Shown: positions 24,615-34,414, counted from the first letter of the stretch. The stretch is DNA of 64,000 nt from Actinopolymorpha sp. NPDC004070 (GCF_040610475.1 NZ_JBEXMJ010000008.1:186001-250000), one strand, 5' to 3'. The notes: generated by a model from the sequence alone, not told the origin. Translations and numbers: made by a program.

Positions 24615-25298
24615 ATGGCCACGCCGCGTCTGACGAACCCGCTGGCCCTGGCCGTGCTCGTCCTGCTCTACGAGCGGCCCATGCACCCGTACGAGATGTC
24701 CACCACGCTGCGCGAGCGGCGCAAGGAGGACAGCATCAAGCTCAACTACGGCTCGCTGTACTCCGTGGTCGCCTCGCTGCACAAGTCCGGCCTGATCGAG
24801 GCGCGGGAGACGCTGCGGGAGGGCAACCGGCCCGAGCGGACGATCTACGCGATCACCGAGCCCGGCAAGGCCCGGATGACCGACTGGCTGAGCGAACTGG
24901 TCAGCGTGCCGAAGAAGGAGTTCACCAACTTCGAGGCGGCACTGTCGCTGATGGGTGCGCTCGATCCCGAGGAGGTGCTCCGGCTGCTGGAGTTGCGGCT
25001 GAGCGCGCTGACGATGCAGCGGGCGGCAGGTGAGGCGGTCAGGGCGGCCGCACCACCCAACTTCCCGCGGATCTTCATGATCGAGTACGACTTCACCTCC
25101 GCCCTGCTGGACGCGGAGATCGAGTTCGTCCGTTCCCTCGTCGCCGACATGCGCACGCAGGAGCTCGGCGGCTACCGGCTCTGGCAGCGGATGCACGAAC
25201 TCCGTGCCGGCGACCTCTCCCCGGAGGAGGCCTCGGCGATCCTGCACGAGGAGTTCCGCGAGGAACTGAGCTGGACGGAGGACCGCCGCACGATCTAG
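24615..25298 (+). CDS. PadR-family transcriptional regulator
   Basis: 227 residues. The winged helix covers about 1-85, with the diagnostic MHPYEMSTTLRERR and LNYGSLYSVVASLHKSGLIEA. A long C-terminal coiled-coil dimerisation region follows. PadR proteins of this length commonly repress a drug-efflux ABC operon next door and are released by ligand binding. GGAGG precedes the ATG. It lies 189 bases upstream of the ABC exporter genes and is read in the same direction, so it probably controls itself and the exporter. Confidence 0.9.
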   Translation: MATPRLTNPLALAVLVLLYERPMHPYEMSTTLRERRKEDSIKLNYGSLYSVVASLHKSGLIEARETLREGNRPERTIYAITEPGKARMTDWLSELVSVPKKEFTNFEAALSLMGALDPEEVLRLLELRLSALTMQRAAGEAVRAAAPPNFPRIFMIEYDFTSALLDAEIEFVRSLVADMRTQELGGYRLWQRMHELRAGDLSPEEASAILHEEFREELSWTEDRRTI

Positions 25299-25487
25299 CC
25301 GGCTTCGGCGCCCCGCGCCGACAAGCACGCGACCCCCGACCAGGTGCGGCAACACCACGGTCAGGGGCCGGCGGCACAACCTCGAGTCGAGCCCGTCGCC
25401 GGGCGCGGATCCCAAGGCCTCCACAGCGCAGGATATCCGCGTACCGCGACCACTCGACTCCTTCACCCCTCCACGCGAAGGAGCACC

Positions 25488-26537
25488 ATGTCCGCGTACG
25501 CGGCGTCCGGGGTCCTCGACGACCCCGCACCACTCCCCTCCGGCCGGCCCGCCATCGAGGCTGCCGGCCTGGCCAAGACCTACGGCAGCGGCGACAAGGC
25601 CGTCCGTGCGCTGGCCGGAATCACCTTCTCCGTGCCCGCCGGCTCGGTCTTCGGACTCCTCGGGCCCAACGGCGCCGGCAAGTCCACCACGGTGAAGATC
25701 CTCACCACGCTCTCCCGCGCCGACGCCGGCTCGGCGAGCGTCGCCGGGATCGACGTGCACCGCCACCCCGCGCGGGTACGCCGGGCGATCGGCTACGTCT
25801 CCCAGAAACCGGCGTTCGACCCGATGGGCACCGGCCGGGAGAACCTCGTGCTGGCCGGCCGCGTCCACGGGCTGTCCGGGCCGTCCGCCCGGTCCCGGGC
25901 GGACGAGCTGCTTGCCCGCTTCGGACTCACCGAGTCCGGCAACCGGCTGGCCGGCAAGTGGTCGGGCGGCATGCAGCGCAAGCTCGACGTCGCCACCGGC
26001 TTGGTGCACCGGCCATCGGTGCTGTTCATGGACGAACCCACCACCGGACTGGACCCGCAGGCCCGGGCCGAGATGTGGGCCGAGATCGCCCGGCTGGCCC
26101 GCGAGGACGGGCTGACCGTGCTGCTCACCACGCACTATCTGGAGGAGGCGGACCGGCTCGCCGACCGGCTGGTGATCATCGACCGCGGCCGGGTCGTCGC
26201 CGCCGGTACGCCGGAGGAGCTGAAGGCCCAGCTGGACGGCGACACCGTCCAGGCCGAGATCGCCGCTGCCGACCAGGCCGAGGTGGCCCGGTCGGCGCTG
26301 ACCGGAGTGCCCGGCGTCCACGACGTCTCCGTGGAGGAGACGACCGTGCGGGCCCGGGTGAGCAACGGCGCGGCCACGCTGCCCGCCGTACTGACCGCCC
26401 TGGACGGCGCCCGGGTCGGCCTGACCGCGGTGACAGTGGCCCGGCCCTCCCTCGACGACGTGTACCTGCGCCACGCCGGCCGGTCCTTCGACCGAGCCGA
26501 CACGGCGTCCCTCCCCCGGCAGGAGACGAACCGATGA
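25488..26537 (+). CDS. ABC-type drug exporter ATP-binding protein (DrrA-like)
   Basis: 349 residues. Walker A GPNGAGKST is at 59-67, the signature is WSGGMQRK, Walker B FMDEPTTGLDP and the H-loop TTHYLEEAD. The extra ~100 C-terminal residues after the ATPase core are the DrrA/CcmA-type regulatory extension. GAAGGAG precedes the ATG. The stop overlaps the permease ATG, so the two products are made in step. Likely exports a hydrophobic antibiotic or lipid; the PadR gene upstream supports inducible efflux. Confidence 0.92.
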   Translation: MSAYAASGVLDDPAPLPSGRPAIEAAGLAKTYGSGDKAVRALAGITFSVPAGSVFGLLGPNGAGKSTTVKILTTLSRADAGSASVAGIDVHRHPARVRRAIGYVSQKPAFDPMGTGRENLVLAGRVHGLSGPSARSRADELLARFGLTESGNRLAGKWSGGMQRKLDVATGLVHRPSVLFMDEPTTGLDPQARAEMWAEIARLAREDGLTVLLTTHYLEEADRLADRLVIIDRGRVVAAGTPEELKAQLDGDTVQAEIAAADQAEVARSALTGVPGVHDVSVEETTVRARVSNGAATLPAVLTALDGARVGLTAVTVARPSLDDVYLRHAGRSFDRADTASLPRQETNR

Positions 26538-27391
26538 CCACCCTCCCCGAAACCCCTGTCGACGGCCGGACGGACGCCCGCACCGGCGTACGGGCCGAGC
26601 GGCGGGCCGGTTCGGCCGGCACGTTCCTGGCCCACTCCGCGTACCTCACCGGACGGTCGTTGCGCACCCTGACCCGGCAGCCGGCGTACCTCGCGTTCAC
26701 CCTGATCCAGCCGATGATCTGGCTGCTGCTGTTCGGCCAGCTGTTCCGGAACGTCGCCCGGCTACCGGGCTTCGGCACCGGCTCCTACCTGGAGTACCTC
26801 ACGCCCGGCGTGGTGGTGATGACGGCGATGTTCTCCGCCGGCTGGGCGGGCACGTCGTTCATCCAGGACATGGAACGCGGCGTGATGGACCGCAACCTCA
26901 CCTCTCCGATGAGCCGCGGCGCGCTGATCACCGGTTCGCTGGCGTTCCAGGCGGTGACCACCGTGATCCAGTCGCTGATCGTCCTCGGTGTCGGGCTTGC
27001 GGCCGGTGCGCGCTTCGCCGGCGGGGTCACGGGCGTGCTGGTTGTCCTGGTGTGCGCCGTGCTGCTGGCGGTCGTGTTCGCCGCGCTGTCGGACGCGATC
27101 GCGTTGCTGGTGCACCAGCAGGAGGCGCTGATCGGGATCTCGCAGTTCCTGATCCTGCCACTGTCGTTCCTGTCGTCGGTGATGATGGCCCCCGCGCTGA
27201 TGCCTGCCTGGGTGGGCGACGTGGCGAGGTTCAACCCGGTGGACTGGGCCGCCCTCGCCGCCCGGTCGGCGGTCTCGGCGGCACCGGACTGGGGGCTGGT
27301 CGGTGGCCGGCTCGGGCTGCTGGTGGCGCTCGTGGCCGTCATGGGCTGGCTGGCGGCGCGGGCGTTCCGCTCCTACCAGCGCTCGGTGTGA
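26534..27391 (+). CDS. ABC-2 type permease (DrrB-like)
   Basis: 285 residues with six hydrophobic helices and the ABC-2 landmarks: TLIQPMIWLLLFGQLF after a polar N-terminus, then PGVVVMTAMFSAGWAGTSFI and ERGVMDRNLTSPMSR in the cytoplasmic loop. It forms the membrane half of the exporter with the preceding ATPase. The gene converges on sixA with a 16-base gap. Confidence 0.9.
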   Translation: MTTLPETPVDGRTDARTGVRAERRAGSAGTFLAHSAYLTGRSLRTLTRQPAYLAFTLIQPMIWLLLFGQLFRNVARLPGFGTGSYLEYLTPGVVVMTAMFSAGWAGTSFIQDMERGVMDRNLTSPMSRGALITGSLAFQAVTTVIQSLIVLGVGLAAGARFAGGVTGVLVVLVCAVLLAVVFAALSDAIALLVHQQEALIGISQFLILPLSFLSSVMMAPALMPAWVGDVARFNPVDWAALAARSAVSAAPDWGLVGGRLGLLVALVAVMGWLAARAFRSYQRSV

Positions 27392-27407
27392 GGTCCCGGA
27401 CCCGGGG

Positions 27408-28004
27408 TCAGGACGGTTGCCGGATCACCGCGCGGAGCCGGCCCGACCCCGGGCCCACCGTCTTCCACGAGCCCGCGACGTCGAACACCGTGAGCGTGCC
27501 GGTGGGATATCCGCCGGCCAGCACGCTCCGGTCCGCTCCGGACGAGCCGTCGTCGAGTACGGCGGCGAGACTCGCGATCGAGGGGTTGTGCCCCACCACC
27601 AGCAGGGTGCGAGCGTCGTGCAGCGCCTCGGTCACCACGTCGAGGAGGTCGTCCAGGGTGTTGTCGTACACCCGCCGATCGAGGTCGACCTCCACCTCGA
27701 CCTGAGGTGCAGTTGTCTCGACCTCAACTTCAGGTTGAGACTTTCCTGAACGAGGGGCGCCGCCCGCGGAGTTCGCCGCGATCGCGCCGGCGAACTCCGC
27801 CCAGGTCTGCCTGGTCCGCAGCGCGGGCGACACGACTGCCAGGTCGGGCACGACGCCGAGTTCCCTGGCCTGCCGCCCGGCGTAGCCGGACTGTGCCCGG
27901 CCACGGCCGGCCAGCGGGCGGTCGGCGTCGGCCACCCCCAACGGTGACTCCGCCTTGCCGTGGCGCAGGAGCAGCAACCGCCGGTTCGTTCGGAGGCTCC
28001 TCAC
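27408..28004 (-). CDS. sixA: SixA-like phosphohistidine phosphatase
   Basis: 198 residues of the histidine-phosphatase (phosphoglycerate mutase-like) fold. The catalytic RHG is at 14-16 in LLLLRHGKAES, the second histidine in VVGHNPS. SixA dephosphorylates phosphohistidine on Hpr/NPr-type or histidine-kinase domains. The GTG at 28004 has GGGAAGGGG upstream; an earlier in-frame GTG would overlap ribH. An acidic, valine-rich insert (PEVEVETTAPQVEVEVDLD) in the middle is unusual. It follows ribH by 40 bases and may be read from the riboflavin operon. Confidence 0.8.
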   Translation of the reverse strand: MRSLRTNRRLLLLRHGKAESPLGVADADRPLAGRGRAQSGYAGRQARELGVVPDLAVVSPALRTRQTWAEFAGAIAANSAGGAPRSGKSQPEVEVETTAPQVEVEVDLDRRVYDNTLDDLLDVVTEALHDARTLLVVGHNPSIASLAAVLDDGSSGADRSVLAGGYPTGTLTVFDVAGSWKTVGPGSGRLRAVIRQPS

Positions 28005-28013
28005 CGGATCACC

Positions 28014-28044
28014 CCTTCCCCGCAGAGCACCCCTTCCCCGCAGC
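28014..28044. repeat. Tandem 16-base direct repeat between ribH and sixA
   Basis: CACCCCTTCCCCGCAG occurs twice within 28009-28040, spaced by AG. Read on the minus strand it gives two copies of GGGGAAGGGGTG, one of which overlaps the sixA ribosome-binding site. Probably a slippage duplication that adds a second Shine-Dalgarno-like block. Confidence 0.6.
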
Positions 28045-28566
28045 TCACCCGGTGACCGGAACGACGCGGTGGCCACCGGCCGGCGGGAGCGTGCCCGCCA
28101 GGTTCCGCAGGGTCAGCGCCGTGCGCAGTGCCGCCTGGGTGCACTCGTAGCCCCGGTCCTCGTGCGACCCGGGCAGCCCGGCGCGGTCCAGCGCCTGCTC
28201 GGCCGTGTCGCAGGTGAGCACGCCGAAGCCGACCGGCACCCCGGTCTGGACGCTCACGTCGGTGAGCCCGGCGGTCGCCGCCTGGCACACGTAGTCGAAG
28301 TGCGGTGTGCCGCCGCGGATGACGGTGCCCAGGGCCACCACGGCGTCCAGGCCCGACCGGGCGAGCCGCGCGGCCACCACCGGAAGCTCGAACGATCCCG
28401 GCACCCGCACCACCACCGGGTCGCTCACCCCTGCCTCGGCGAGCGCTCGCAGCGCGCCGTCCAGCAGGCCGCCCATCACCTCCTCGTGCCACGACGCGGC
28501 GACCACGCCGACCCGCAGGCCGGCACCGTCGATCCGGGTGGCGCCCGGTGCGCCCGATCCGCTCAT
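28045..28566 (-). CDS. ribH: 6,7-dimethyl-8-ribityllumazine synthase
   Basis: 173 residues. [14 protein letters not shown] opens the protein, [11 protein letters not shown] supplies the substrate loop, and [17 protein letters not shown] holds the catalytic histidine. It condenses 5-amino-6-ribitylaminouracil with dihydroxybutanone phosphate; the icosahedral or pentameric state cannot be told. The ATG overlaps the ribBA stop (ATGA). Last biosynthetic gene of the FMN-riboswitch operon. Confidence 0.95.
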   Translation of the reverse strand: MSGSGAPGATRIDGAGLRVGVVAASWHEEVMGGLLDGALRALAEAGVSDPVVVRVPGSFELPVVAARLARSGLDAVVALGTVIRGGTPHFDYVCQAATAGLTDVSVQTGVPVGFGVLTCDTAEQALDRAGLPGSHEDRGYECTQAALRTALTLRNLAGTLPPAGGHRVVPVTG

Positions 28567-29849
28567 GAAGCCCTCCCGGTGGTCTGCCGAAGGACGCCCG
28601 CCTCGGCCGGCAGCGCGTGCCCGAGCCGATCCCGCTTGGTCGCGAGGTAACGGGCGTTGTCGCCGTTCGGTGTGATCGTCAGTGGTGTGGTGGCGGTGAC
28701 GGTCAGGCCGTACGCCTCCAGCCCGGCGCGTTTGGCCGGGTTGTTGGTGAGCAGACGCATCCGCTCCACGCCGAGGTCGGCGAGGATCTGCGCGCCGATC
28801 CAGTAGTCGCGGGCGTCGACCGGCAGCCCCAGCGCGAGGTTGGCCTCCACCGTGTCGTGCCCGGTGTCCTGCAGGGCGTACGCGGACAGCTTGGCCAGCA
28901 GGCCGATGCCGCGTCCCTCGTGGCCGCGCAGGTAGACGACCACCCCGGTGCCGTCGGCGGCGACCGCCGCCAGCGCACGGTCCAGCTGGGGTCCGCAGTC
29001 GCAGCGCAACGAACCGAACGCGTCGCCGGTGAGGCATTCGGAGTGCAGCCGCACCAGGGGCTCGCCGCCTGTGGCGCCAGGGGTGCCGGGCGCACCGGCC
29101 CCGTCCTTGGCGCCCGGCTCCCCGCGGACCAGGGCGACGTGCTCGGAGCCGTCGACCGTGCAGCGGTAGCCGACGGCACGGAAGTCGCCGTGCCGGGTCG
29201 GGATCCGGGTCTGCGCGACGCGTTCCACCAGCGGTTCGTGCCGGCGGCGGTGGCGTACGAGATCTTCGACGGTGATCAGCGCGAGGTCGTGCTCGCCGGC
29301 GAACCGGCGCAGCGCGTCCCCGCGCATCATCGAGCCGTCGTCCTCGACGAGTTCGGCGAGGACGCCCACCGGCGGCAGGCCGGCGAGCCGGACCAGGTCG
29401 ACGGCGGCCTCGGTGTGCCCCCGCCTGACCAGCACGCCGCCGGGACGGTAGCGCAGCGGGAACACGTGACCCGGTCGTACGACGTCGTTGGGGCCGGTGG
29501 ACGAGTCGGCCAGCAGCCGGATGGTGTGCGTACGGTCCTCGGCGCTGATGCCGGTGGTGATTCCGGCGGCCGCGTCCACGGTCACACAGAACGCCGTCCG
29601 CATGGCGTCGCGATTGTCCGCGGTCATCGGGCCGATGGCCAGCCGGTCCAGGTCGGCGCCCTCCATCGGTACGCACAGGACCCCGCTGGTGTGCCGCACG
29701 GTGAACGCCACCAGCTCCGGGGTCGCGGCCGAGGCGGCGAAGATGATGTCGCCCTCGTTCTCGCGGTCCTCGTCGTCGACCACGACCACCGCCCGGCCGG
29801 CGGCGAGGTCGGCCAGTGCGCGCTCGACCGGGTCGCGGCCCGGGCTCAT
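28563..29849 (-). CDS. ribBA: Bifunctional DHBP synthase/GTP cyclohydrolase II
   Basis: 428 residues. The N-terminal half is 3,4-dihydroxy-2-butanone-4-phosphate synthase ([18 protein letters not shown], then [13 protein letters not shown]). The C-terminal half is GTP cyclohydrolase II with the zinc cysteines in [20 protein letters not shown] and GHEGRGIGL. It supplies both precursors of lumazine. An Ala/Gly-rich linker of about 15 residues interrupts the region just before the zinc motif. Overlaps ribH and the upstream pnuC gene by four bases each. Confidence 0.95.
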   Translation of the reverse strand: MSPGRDPVERALADLAAGRAVVVVDDEDRENEGDIIFAASAATPELVAFTVRHTSGVLCVPMEGADLDRLAIGPMTADNRDAMRTAFCVTVDAAAGITTGISAEDRTHTIRLLADSSTGPNDVVRPGHVFPLRYRPGGVLVRRGHTEAAVDLVRLAGLPPVGVLAELVEDDGSMMRGDALRRFAGEHDLALITVEDLVRHRRRHEPLVERVAQTRIPTRHGDFRAVGYRCTVDGSEHVALVRGEPGAKDGAGAPGTPGATGGEPLVRLHSECLTGDAFGSLRCDCGPQLDRALAAVAADGTGVVVYLRGHEGRGIGLLAKLSAYALQDTGHDTVEANLALGLPVDARDYWIGAQILADLGVERMRLLTNNPAKRAGLEAYGLTVTATTPLTITPNGDNARYLATKRDRLGHALPAEAGVLRQTTGRAS

Positions 29850-30538
29850 GCGGGATCACCTGCCGCCACGGTGTCCGCAGGCTGGGGCATCGCCGCGATC
29901 CTCGCCCGGACGCGGATCCAGGTGACGAAGCCCAGCACGCAGAAGGCGCCGTAGACGATGTAGAGGATCGCCGACGGGTAGTAGCCCGCGCTCAGCAGCA
30001 GCGGGACCCCCACCACGTCCACCGCGATCCAGATCAGCCAGAACTCCACCCACCCGCGGGCCATGCCGTAGGTGGCGAGGATGCTGCCGGTCAGGATCCA
30101 GGCGTCGGCGAGCGGGCCCCACGAGCCGAGCAGGCCGAGCACGTAGGTGAACACCGCCACGCCGACGGCCGCGCCGACCAGGATGCCCGCGCGCTCGCGC
30201 CAGGTCGCCCACCGCGGCGCGACCGCGCCGCCGTCACCGGCGCCGTTGCGGGCCTGGCGCCACCGCCACCAGCCGTACGCGCTCACCGCGAAGAAGAACA
30301 CCTGCCGGCCGGCCTGCCCCCACAGGTCCTTGTCCTGCGGGGCGTGGAACACGCCGCCGAGGAAGACCGTGAACAGCAGGATGTTGCCGATCATGCCGAC
30401 CGGCCAGGCCGCGACCCGGCGGCGCATCCCGAACAGCGCGCTGGCCAGGCCGAAGCCGTTGCCGACGATCTCGCGCCAGAGGATCTCAGAACCGCCGATC
30501 TGCAGCTTCGCGTCGATCAGCCAGGTCAACCAGCTCAT
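29846..30538 (-). CDS. ribM: PnuC-family transporter, probable riboflavin uptake protein RibM
   Basis: 230 residues with about seven membrane helices of the PnuC fold. The motif [22 protein letters not shown] is near the N-terminus (21-42) and [21 protein letters not shown] later, both typical of PnuC proteins. In actinobacteria, members encoded inside the rib operon (RibM/PnuX) import riboflavin rather than nicotinamide riboside. Its position between ribE and ribBA under an FMN riboswitch supports that reading. Starts and stops overlap both neighbours. Confidence 0.85.
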   Translation of the reverse strand: MSWLTWLIDAKLQIGGSEILWREIVGNGFGLASALFGMRRRVAAWPVGMIGNILLFTVFLGGVFHAPQDKDLWGQAGRQVFFFAVSAYGWWRWRQARNGAGDGGAVAPRWATWRERAGILVGAAVGVAVFTYVLGLLGSWGPLADAWILTGSILATYGMARGWVEFWLIWIAVDVVGVPLLLSAGYYPSAILYIVYGAFCVLGFVTWIRVRARIAAMPQPADTVAAGDPA

Positions 30539-31197
30539 GCGTGTGCTCCTTGGGTGTGCGACCGCCCGGCTACGTGATCAGTGGCCCGGTCGGCGTTGGT
30601 GACGGTGAGTCGTTCGACGTACTTCGCGATGACGTCGACCTCGAGGTTGACCGCGTCGCCTGGCTGCCGGGCGCCCAGCGTGGTGACGTCGAGGGTGGTG
30701 GGGATGAGTGCGACGGTGAACGCCGGCTCGGGAAGGTCGCGGACCTCCACGACGGTGAGGGACACCCCGTCCACGGCGACGGAGCCCTTCTCCGCGACGT
30801 AGCGGGCCAGTGCCGGCGGCAGGGCGATCTCGACCAGGTCCCAGCGGGGGGTGGGCCGGCGGGACAGGATGTGGCCGGTGCCGTCGACGTGACCCTGCAC
30901 GATGTGGCCGCCGAGCCGCCCGCCGGCGGGTACGGAACGCTCGAGGTTGACCAGGTCGCCGGGCGCCAGGCCGCCGAGGCTGGTCCGCGACAACGACTCG
31001 GCCATCACGTCGGCGGTGAACCGGCCCTCGCCGGGCTCGACCTCCACGACGGTGAGGCAGCAGCCGTCGACGGCGATCGAGTCGCCGTGCCGCGCGTCAC
31101 TGGTCACCACGGGCCCGCGCACGGTCAACCGCGCGGAGTCCCCCAGGCGCACGAGGTCGACGACCTCGCCGCGTTCTTCGACAATTCCGGTGAACAC
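30535..31197 (-). CDS. ribE: Riboflavin synthase, alpha chain
   Basis: 220 residues built of two homologous lumazine-binding barrels: MFTGIVEERGEV and GDSIAVDGCCLTVVEV in the first, and GHIVQGHVDGTGHI and GSVAVDGVSLTVVEV in the second. It dismutates two lumazines to riboflavin. The start is GTG, with GAGGGAG about 7 bases upstream; that site falls in a hairpin described separately. First gene of the rib operon; ribD is not in the window. Confidence 0.95.
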   Translation of the reverse strand: MFTGIVEERGEVVDLVRLGDSARLTVRGPVVTSDARHGDSIAVDGCCLTVVEVEPGEGRFTADVMAESLSRTSLGGLAPGDLVNLERSVPAGGRLGGHIVQGHVDGTGHILSRRPTPRWDLVEIALPPALARYVAEKGSVAVDGVSLTVVEVRDLPEPAFTVALIPTTLDVTTLGARQPGDAVNLEVDVIAKYVERLTVTNADRATDHVAGRSHTQGAHA

Positions 31198-31203
31198 CGG
31201 CTA

Positions 31204-31252
31204 CTCCCTCGCCTTCCGGTCCGCCCGAGCGGGCACCGGGGAAAAGGCGAGG
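31204..31252 (-). promoter_or_regulatory. Candidate Shine-Dalgarno-sequestering hairpin before ribE
   Basis: On the minus strand CCTCGCCTT (31252-31244) can pair perfectly with AAGGCGAGG (31215-31207). The second arm contains half of the ribE GAGGGAG ribosome-binding site. With the FMN aptamer just upstream this could be the switch's translational expression platform. A second stem, GACGAGGG/CCCTCGTC (31281-31299), lies between. Confidence 0.5.
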
Positions 31253-31327
31253 TCATGGCACGTGACGACCCGTCGGCGCAGACGAGGGGTGCCCTCGTCC
31301 GCACGGCGGGTACGCATGCCGTGGCCC

Positions 31328-31466
31328 GCGTGCTGCCTCCCATCCGGACTTTAACCGTCGGTCCAGGAGTTCCACCTGGTCAACCGTGCGAGGCCGTCGG
31401 AACGGCTTCGCACGGGTCGCGGACTGTCACCGCCGGTTCGGACTTTCACCGACCCCGGAGCACGCG
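31328..31466 (-). ncRNA. FMN riboswitch (RFN element)
   Basis: The minus strand carries the conserved blocks in order: closing stem GCGTGCT (5' side) with AGCACGC (3' side), GGTCGGTGAAAGTCCG, GGCGGTGACAGTCCGCGACC, GGTGGAACTCC and GACGGTTAAAGTCCGGATGG. All are standard RFN aptamer elements. It lies about 130 bases before ribE and should shut down riboflavin synthesis and uptake when FMN is plentiful. Confidence 0.95.
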
Positions 31467-31563
31467 CGAGCTGTCAGCTCGTACGACGTTCAGTCTTGCA
31501 CGGCCGGGCGAGACCGGGCGCGGCAGTCCCGGAGCGGGCTTGGGCCCAGGCCCGGGCCCGGCG

Positions 31564-32073
31564 TCAGACCCAGAACGTGTCGTGCCGGAGGAAGAACGCA
31601 GCGCGCTCGGCCTGGTCGGTCTTCGACAGGTCGGGCAGGCCTTCGAAGTAGCCCTCCCGCGGAGCGCCGGGTGCGAAGTGCAGCAACATGCTGGCCGGTT
31701 CGCCGGACTCGTTGCGGAACGCGTGGATGCCGCCCTCGGGGACGTGCACGTAGTCGCCGGGCTCGGTGTCGAGCCAGCGGGAGCCGTCGAAGATCCGGAC
31801 CGATCCGGCCAGGATGTAGAACGACTCCGAGATCGACCGGTGGAAGTGCTCGCTCGGGCCGGAGGGGTCCGGTCCCATCTCCCAGCGGTAGAGCCCGAAC
31901 TCGCCGTTGGTGGACGCGCCGGTGGACAGGTAGTGGACGCTGCCGCCCGATCGGTAGGTGAACTCCGGCGGGTGGTCCGCCGGGCGGTAGGTCGCGCTGA
32001 CCTCGCCGCCGGTGCCGGCGTAGCGGGGCGTGGGGTACTGCACGTCGGAGTGGTCGTACTCGGGAAAGGTCAT
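31564..32073 (-). CDS. Cupin-domain protein
   Basis: 169 residues. A single cupin barrel with metal ligands H76, H78 and E83 in EHFHRSISESFYIL (motif 1) and H117 in VPEGGIHAFRN (motif 2). Likely a metal-dependent small-molecule oxygenase/isomerase or binding protein. The start codon follows the rpe stop by nine bases, so it is on the def-fmt-rsmB-rpe transcript. No substrate indicated. Confidence 0.82.
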   Translation of the reverse strand: MTFPEYDHSDVQYPTPRYAGTGGEVSATYRPADHPPEFTYRSGGSVHYLSTGASTNGEFGLYRWEMGPDPSGPSEHFHRSISESFYILAGSVRIFDGSRWLDTEPGDYVHVPEGGIHAFRNESGEPASMLLHFAPGAPREGYFEGLPDLSKTDQAERAAFFLRHDTFWV

Positions 32074-32082
32074 GGAGGATTC

Positions 32083-32754
32083 CTACCCGACCGGTTTGGA
32101 CGCCTCCGCCGCCAGCGCACGCAGGTGGGTGACCGCCCTGTCGGGATCCTCGGCGCCGAAGACCGCAGAGCCCGCGACGAACACGTCGGCGCCGGCGTCC
32201 GCGCAGCGTTCGATGGTCTCCGCCGACACTCCCCCGTCCACCTGAAGCCACAGGTCGAGCCCGCGCCCGCCGGCCAGCTCCCGTGCGCGCCGGATCTTCG
32301 GCAGGCACAGGTCGAGGAACTTCTGCCCGCCGAACCCCGGCTCGACCGTCATCACCAGCAGCATGTCCAGTTCGCCCAGCAGGTCGGCGTACGGGTCGAC
32401 CGGCGTCGCCGGCTTCAGCGCCATCCCGGCACGGGTGCCCAGGGCGCGCAGCTCGCGGGCCAGGCGTACCGGTGCGTGCGCCGCCTCCACGTGGAAGGTC
32501 ACGCTGCCCGCTCCGGCCTCGGCGTACGCGGGTGCCCAGCGGTCGGGGTCCTCGATCATCAGGTGGCAGTCGATCGGCAGGTCCGTCGCGGCGAGCAGCG
32601 ACTCCACCACCGGAAGTCCCAGCGTGAGGTTGGGGACGAAGTGGTTGTCCATCACGTCGACGTGCAGCCAGTCGGCCGCCTGGACCGACTCGGCCGCCTG
32701 GGCCAGCCGCGCGAAGTCGGCCGACAGGATGCTCGGTGCTATCTGAACGCCCAT
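32083..32754 (-). CDS. rpe: Ribulose-phosphate 3-epimerase
   Basis: 223 residues of a TIM barrel. [13 protein letters not shown], the metal-binding [36 protein letters not shown] and QVDGGVS are all present. It interconverts ribulose-5-P and xylulose-5-P. It lies 13 bases after rsmB; in many actinobacteria rpe is followed by ribD, but here a cupin gene and then the FMN riboswitch follow. Confidence 0.96.
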   Translation of the reverse strand: MGVQIAPSILSADFARLAQAAESVQAADWLHVDVMDNHFVPNLTLGLPVVESLLAATDLPIDCHLMIEDPDRWAPAYAEAGAGSVTFHVEAAHAPVRLARELRALGTRAGMALKPATPVDPYADLLGELDMLLVMTVEPGFGGQKFLDLCLPKIRRARELAGGRGLDLWLQVDGGVSAETIERCADAGADVFVAGSAVFGAEDPDRAVTHLRALAAEASKPVG

Positions 32755-32767
32755 GGTGGTCGCGACT

Positions 32768-34414
32768 CTACTGGTGCGCTGCGCCGGTGCCGCCGGTGCC
32801 GCCGTCGCCGTTGTCACCGTCGGTGCGTCGCAGCAGGGCGAGGAACATCGCGTCCGTGCCGTGCCGGTGCGGCCACAGCTGTACGTACGGGCCGTCGCCG
32901 AGGTCGGGTACGCCGGGCAGCAGTGGGCGGGCGTCCAGGCGTTCCACGTCGGAGCGGGTGGCCAGCACGCCGGCCACGACGTCCCGGGTCTCCGCCAGGT
33001 GCGGTGAGCAGGTGACGTACGCGACGACGCCGCCCACCCGCACCGAGTCCAGGGCGGTGGCCAGGAGCCTGCCCTGCAGCGGTGTGAGCCCGGCGACGTC
33101 CTCGGCCGCCCGCCGCCAGCGCGCCTCCGGCCGGCGGCGCAGCGCACCGAGTCCGGTGCACGGCGCGTCGACGAGCACCCGGTCGAAGGTGCCGGGCCGC
33201 CAGGCCGGGACGGTGCCGTCCGCGACCACGGTGCCGAGCACGCCGCGGGTGCGCCGTCCGCGCGGGGTCAGTGCCCGGGCGACCAGGTCGGCCCGGTGCG
33301 GCTGGAGTTCGGCGGCCAGCAACGCCGCCGACCGCCGTCCGGCCAGGCCCGCCAGCAGGGCGGACTTGCCGCCGGGCCCGGCGCACAGGTCGAGCCATCG
33401 CTCGTCCGGACCGGTGCCGCTGATCCCGTCACCGCCGGTGGTGCCGTCGCCGGCCAGCGGCGCCTCCGCCAGCGCCGCCGCGACGAGTTGGCTGCCCTCG
33501 TCCTGGACGCCGGCGCGGCCCTGGGCCACCGCCGGGATCCGGTGCGGGTCACCGCCCTCGGTCAGGACGGCGGCGTACGGAGACCACCGGCCGGGTTCGG
33601 CGCCGTCGGCGCGAAGGTCCGCCACACTCGACCGGCCCGGCCAGGCCGCGAGCGTCACGCGGGCCGGCTCGTTGTCGGCCGCGAGCACGGCGGCCGTCTC
33701 GGCCAGCGAACCGCCGAGCGCGGCCGCGAACGCCTCCACCACCCACCGCGGATGCGCGTGCACCGCGGCCAGGTTGCCGACCGGATCCTGTTCGTACGCC
33801 GGGGCGAGCTCGGCCTGCCAGCCGGGCAGGTCGCGGGCCGCCACCTTCCGCAATACGGCGTTGACGAACTTCGACGGGCCGATGCCGGCCACCCTGCGGG
33901 CCAGGTCGACGCTGGTCGCCACCGCCGCGTGCGCGGGCACCCGCATGCCGAGAATCTGGTGCGCACCAAGGCGAAGGACGTCCCGGACCTCCGGGTCCAG
34001 CTTCGTCAAGGGCCGGTTGACACAGTGGGCGAGCACGTCGTCGTAGCCGCCGCGCCGCAATGTGCCGTGGGCGAGTTCGGTGGCGAAGGCGGCGTCACGG
34101 CCCGACAGGCCGCGCTCCCGCAGGGACGAGGGCAGCACGAGGTTGGCGTAGGCGTCTCGGACCGACACCGCGTGCACGACGTCGTAGGCGGCCAGCCGGG
34201 CGGGATCGATCCCGCCACGCCGCTGCCCGCCGGACTCACCCGAGCCACCGGAAGGACGCGGCTGCCGCCGGCCCGCGGTGCTCGCTCCACCTCGCCGGCC
34301 GGCCCCGGCGGCCGGCCCGGTGCGCCGGGCGCCGCCTGATTTCCCGCCGCCTCCAGACATGCCGGAGCCTCCGGGTCTGCCGGACCTGGCAGGGGTGCCG
34401 GACTCGGACCCCAT
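32768..34414 (-). CDS. rsmB: 16S rRNA (cytosine-967 C5)-methyltransferase RsmB
   Basis: 548 residues. A Gly/Ser/Arg-rich disordered leader of about 68 residues is unusual. The NusB-like RNA-binding domain (about 70-210, [20 protein letters not shown]) follows. The SAM-dependent methyltransferase has [31 protein letters not shown] and the catalytic cysteine in [11 protein letters not shown]. An insert with Gly/Asp repeats precedes the SAM motif. The ATG overlaps the fmt stop by one base (TGATG). Confidence 0.93.
   Translation of the reverse strand: MGSESGTPARSGRPGGSGMSGGGGKSGGARRTGPAAGAGRRGGASTAGRRQPRPSGGSGESGGQRRGGIDPARLAAYDVVHAVSVRDAYANLVLPSSLRERGLSGRDAAFATELAHGTLRRGGYDDVLAHCVNRPLTKLDPEVRDVLRLGAHQILGMRVPAHAAVATSVDLARRVAGIGPSKFVNAVLRKVAARDLPGWQAELAPAYEQDPVGNLAAVHAHPRWVVEAFAAALGGSLAETAAVLAADNEPARVTLAAWPGRSSVADLRADGAEPGRWSPYAAVLTEGGDPHRIPAVAQGRAGVQDEGSQLVAAALAEAPLAGDGTTGGDGISGTGPDERWLDLCAGPGGKSALLAGLAGRRSAALLAAELQPHRADLVARALTPRGRRTRGVLGTVVADGTVPAWRPGTFDRVLVDAPCTGLGALRRRPEARWRRAAEDVAGLTPLQGRLLATALDSVRVGGVVAYVTCSPHLAETRDVVAGVLATRSDVERLDARPLLPGVPDLGDGPYVQLWPHRHGTDAMFLALLRRTDGDNGDGGTGGTGAAHQ

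Larger units (their letters stand above)
31198..31563. other. Leader region of the rib operon (no gene)
   Basis: This gene-free stretch holds the FMN riboswitch (31328-31466), the putative sequestering hairpin and, at 31467-31563, GC-rich DNA with GGGCCCAGGCCCGGGCCC-like symmetry just after the cupin stop, which may act as its terminator. The rib promoter must lie between the cupin gene and the aptamer, but I cannot point to a clear -10/-35 pair. Confidence 0.6.

Noticed and set aside
23226..26474. Long open minus-strand frame opposite serB, padR and the ABC ATPase
   Set aside because: No domain or motif, unnatural composition, and fully covered by well-supported plus-strand genes.
28001..28076. 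Upstream GTG at 28076 for sixA
   Set aside because: It would overlap ribH by about 30 bases and add an Arg/Gly-rich leader encoded by the tandem repeat; GTG 28004 has its own ribosome-binding site.
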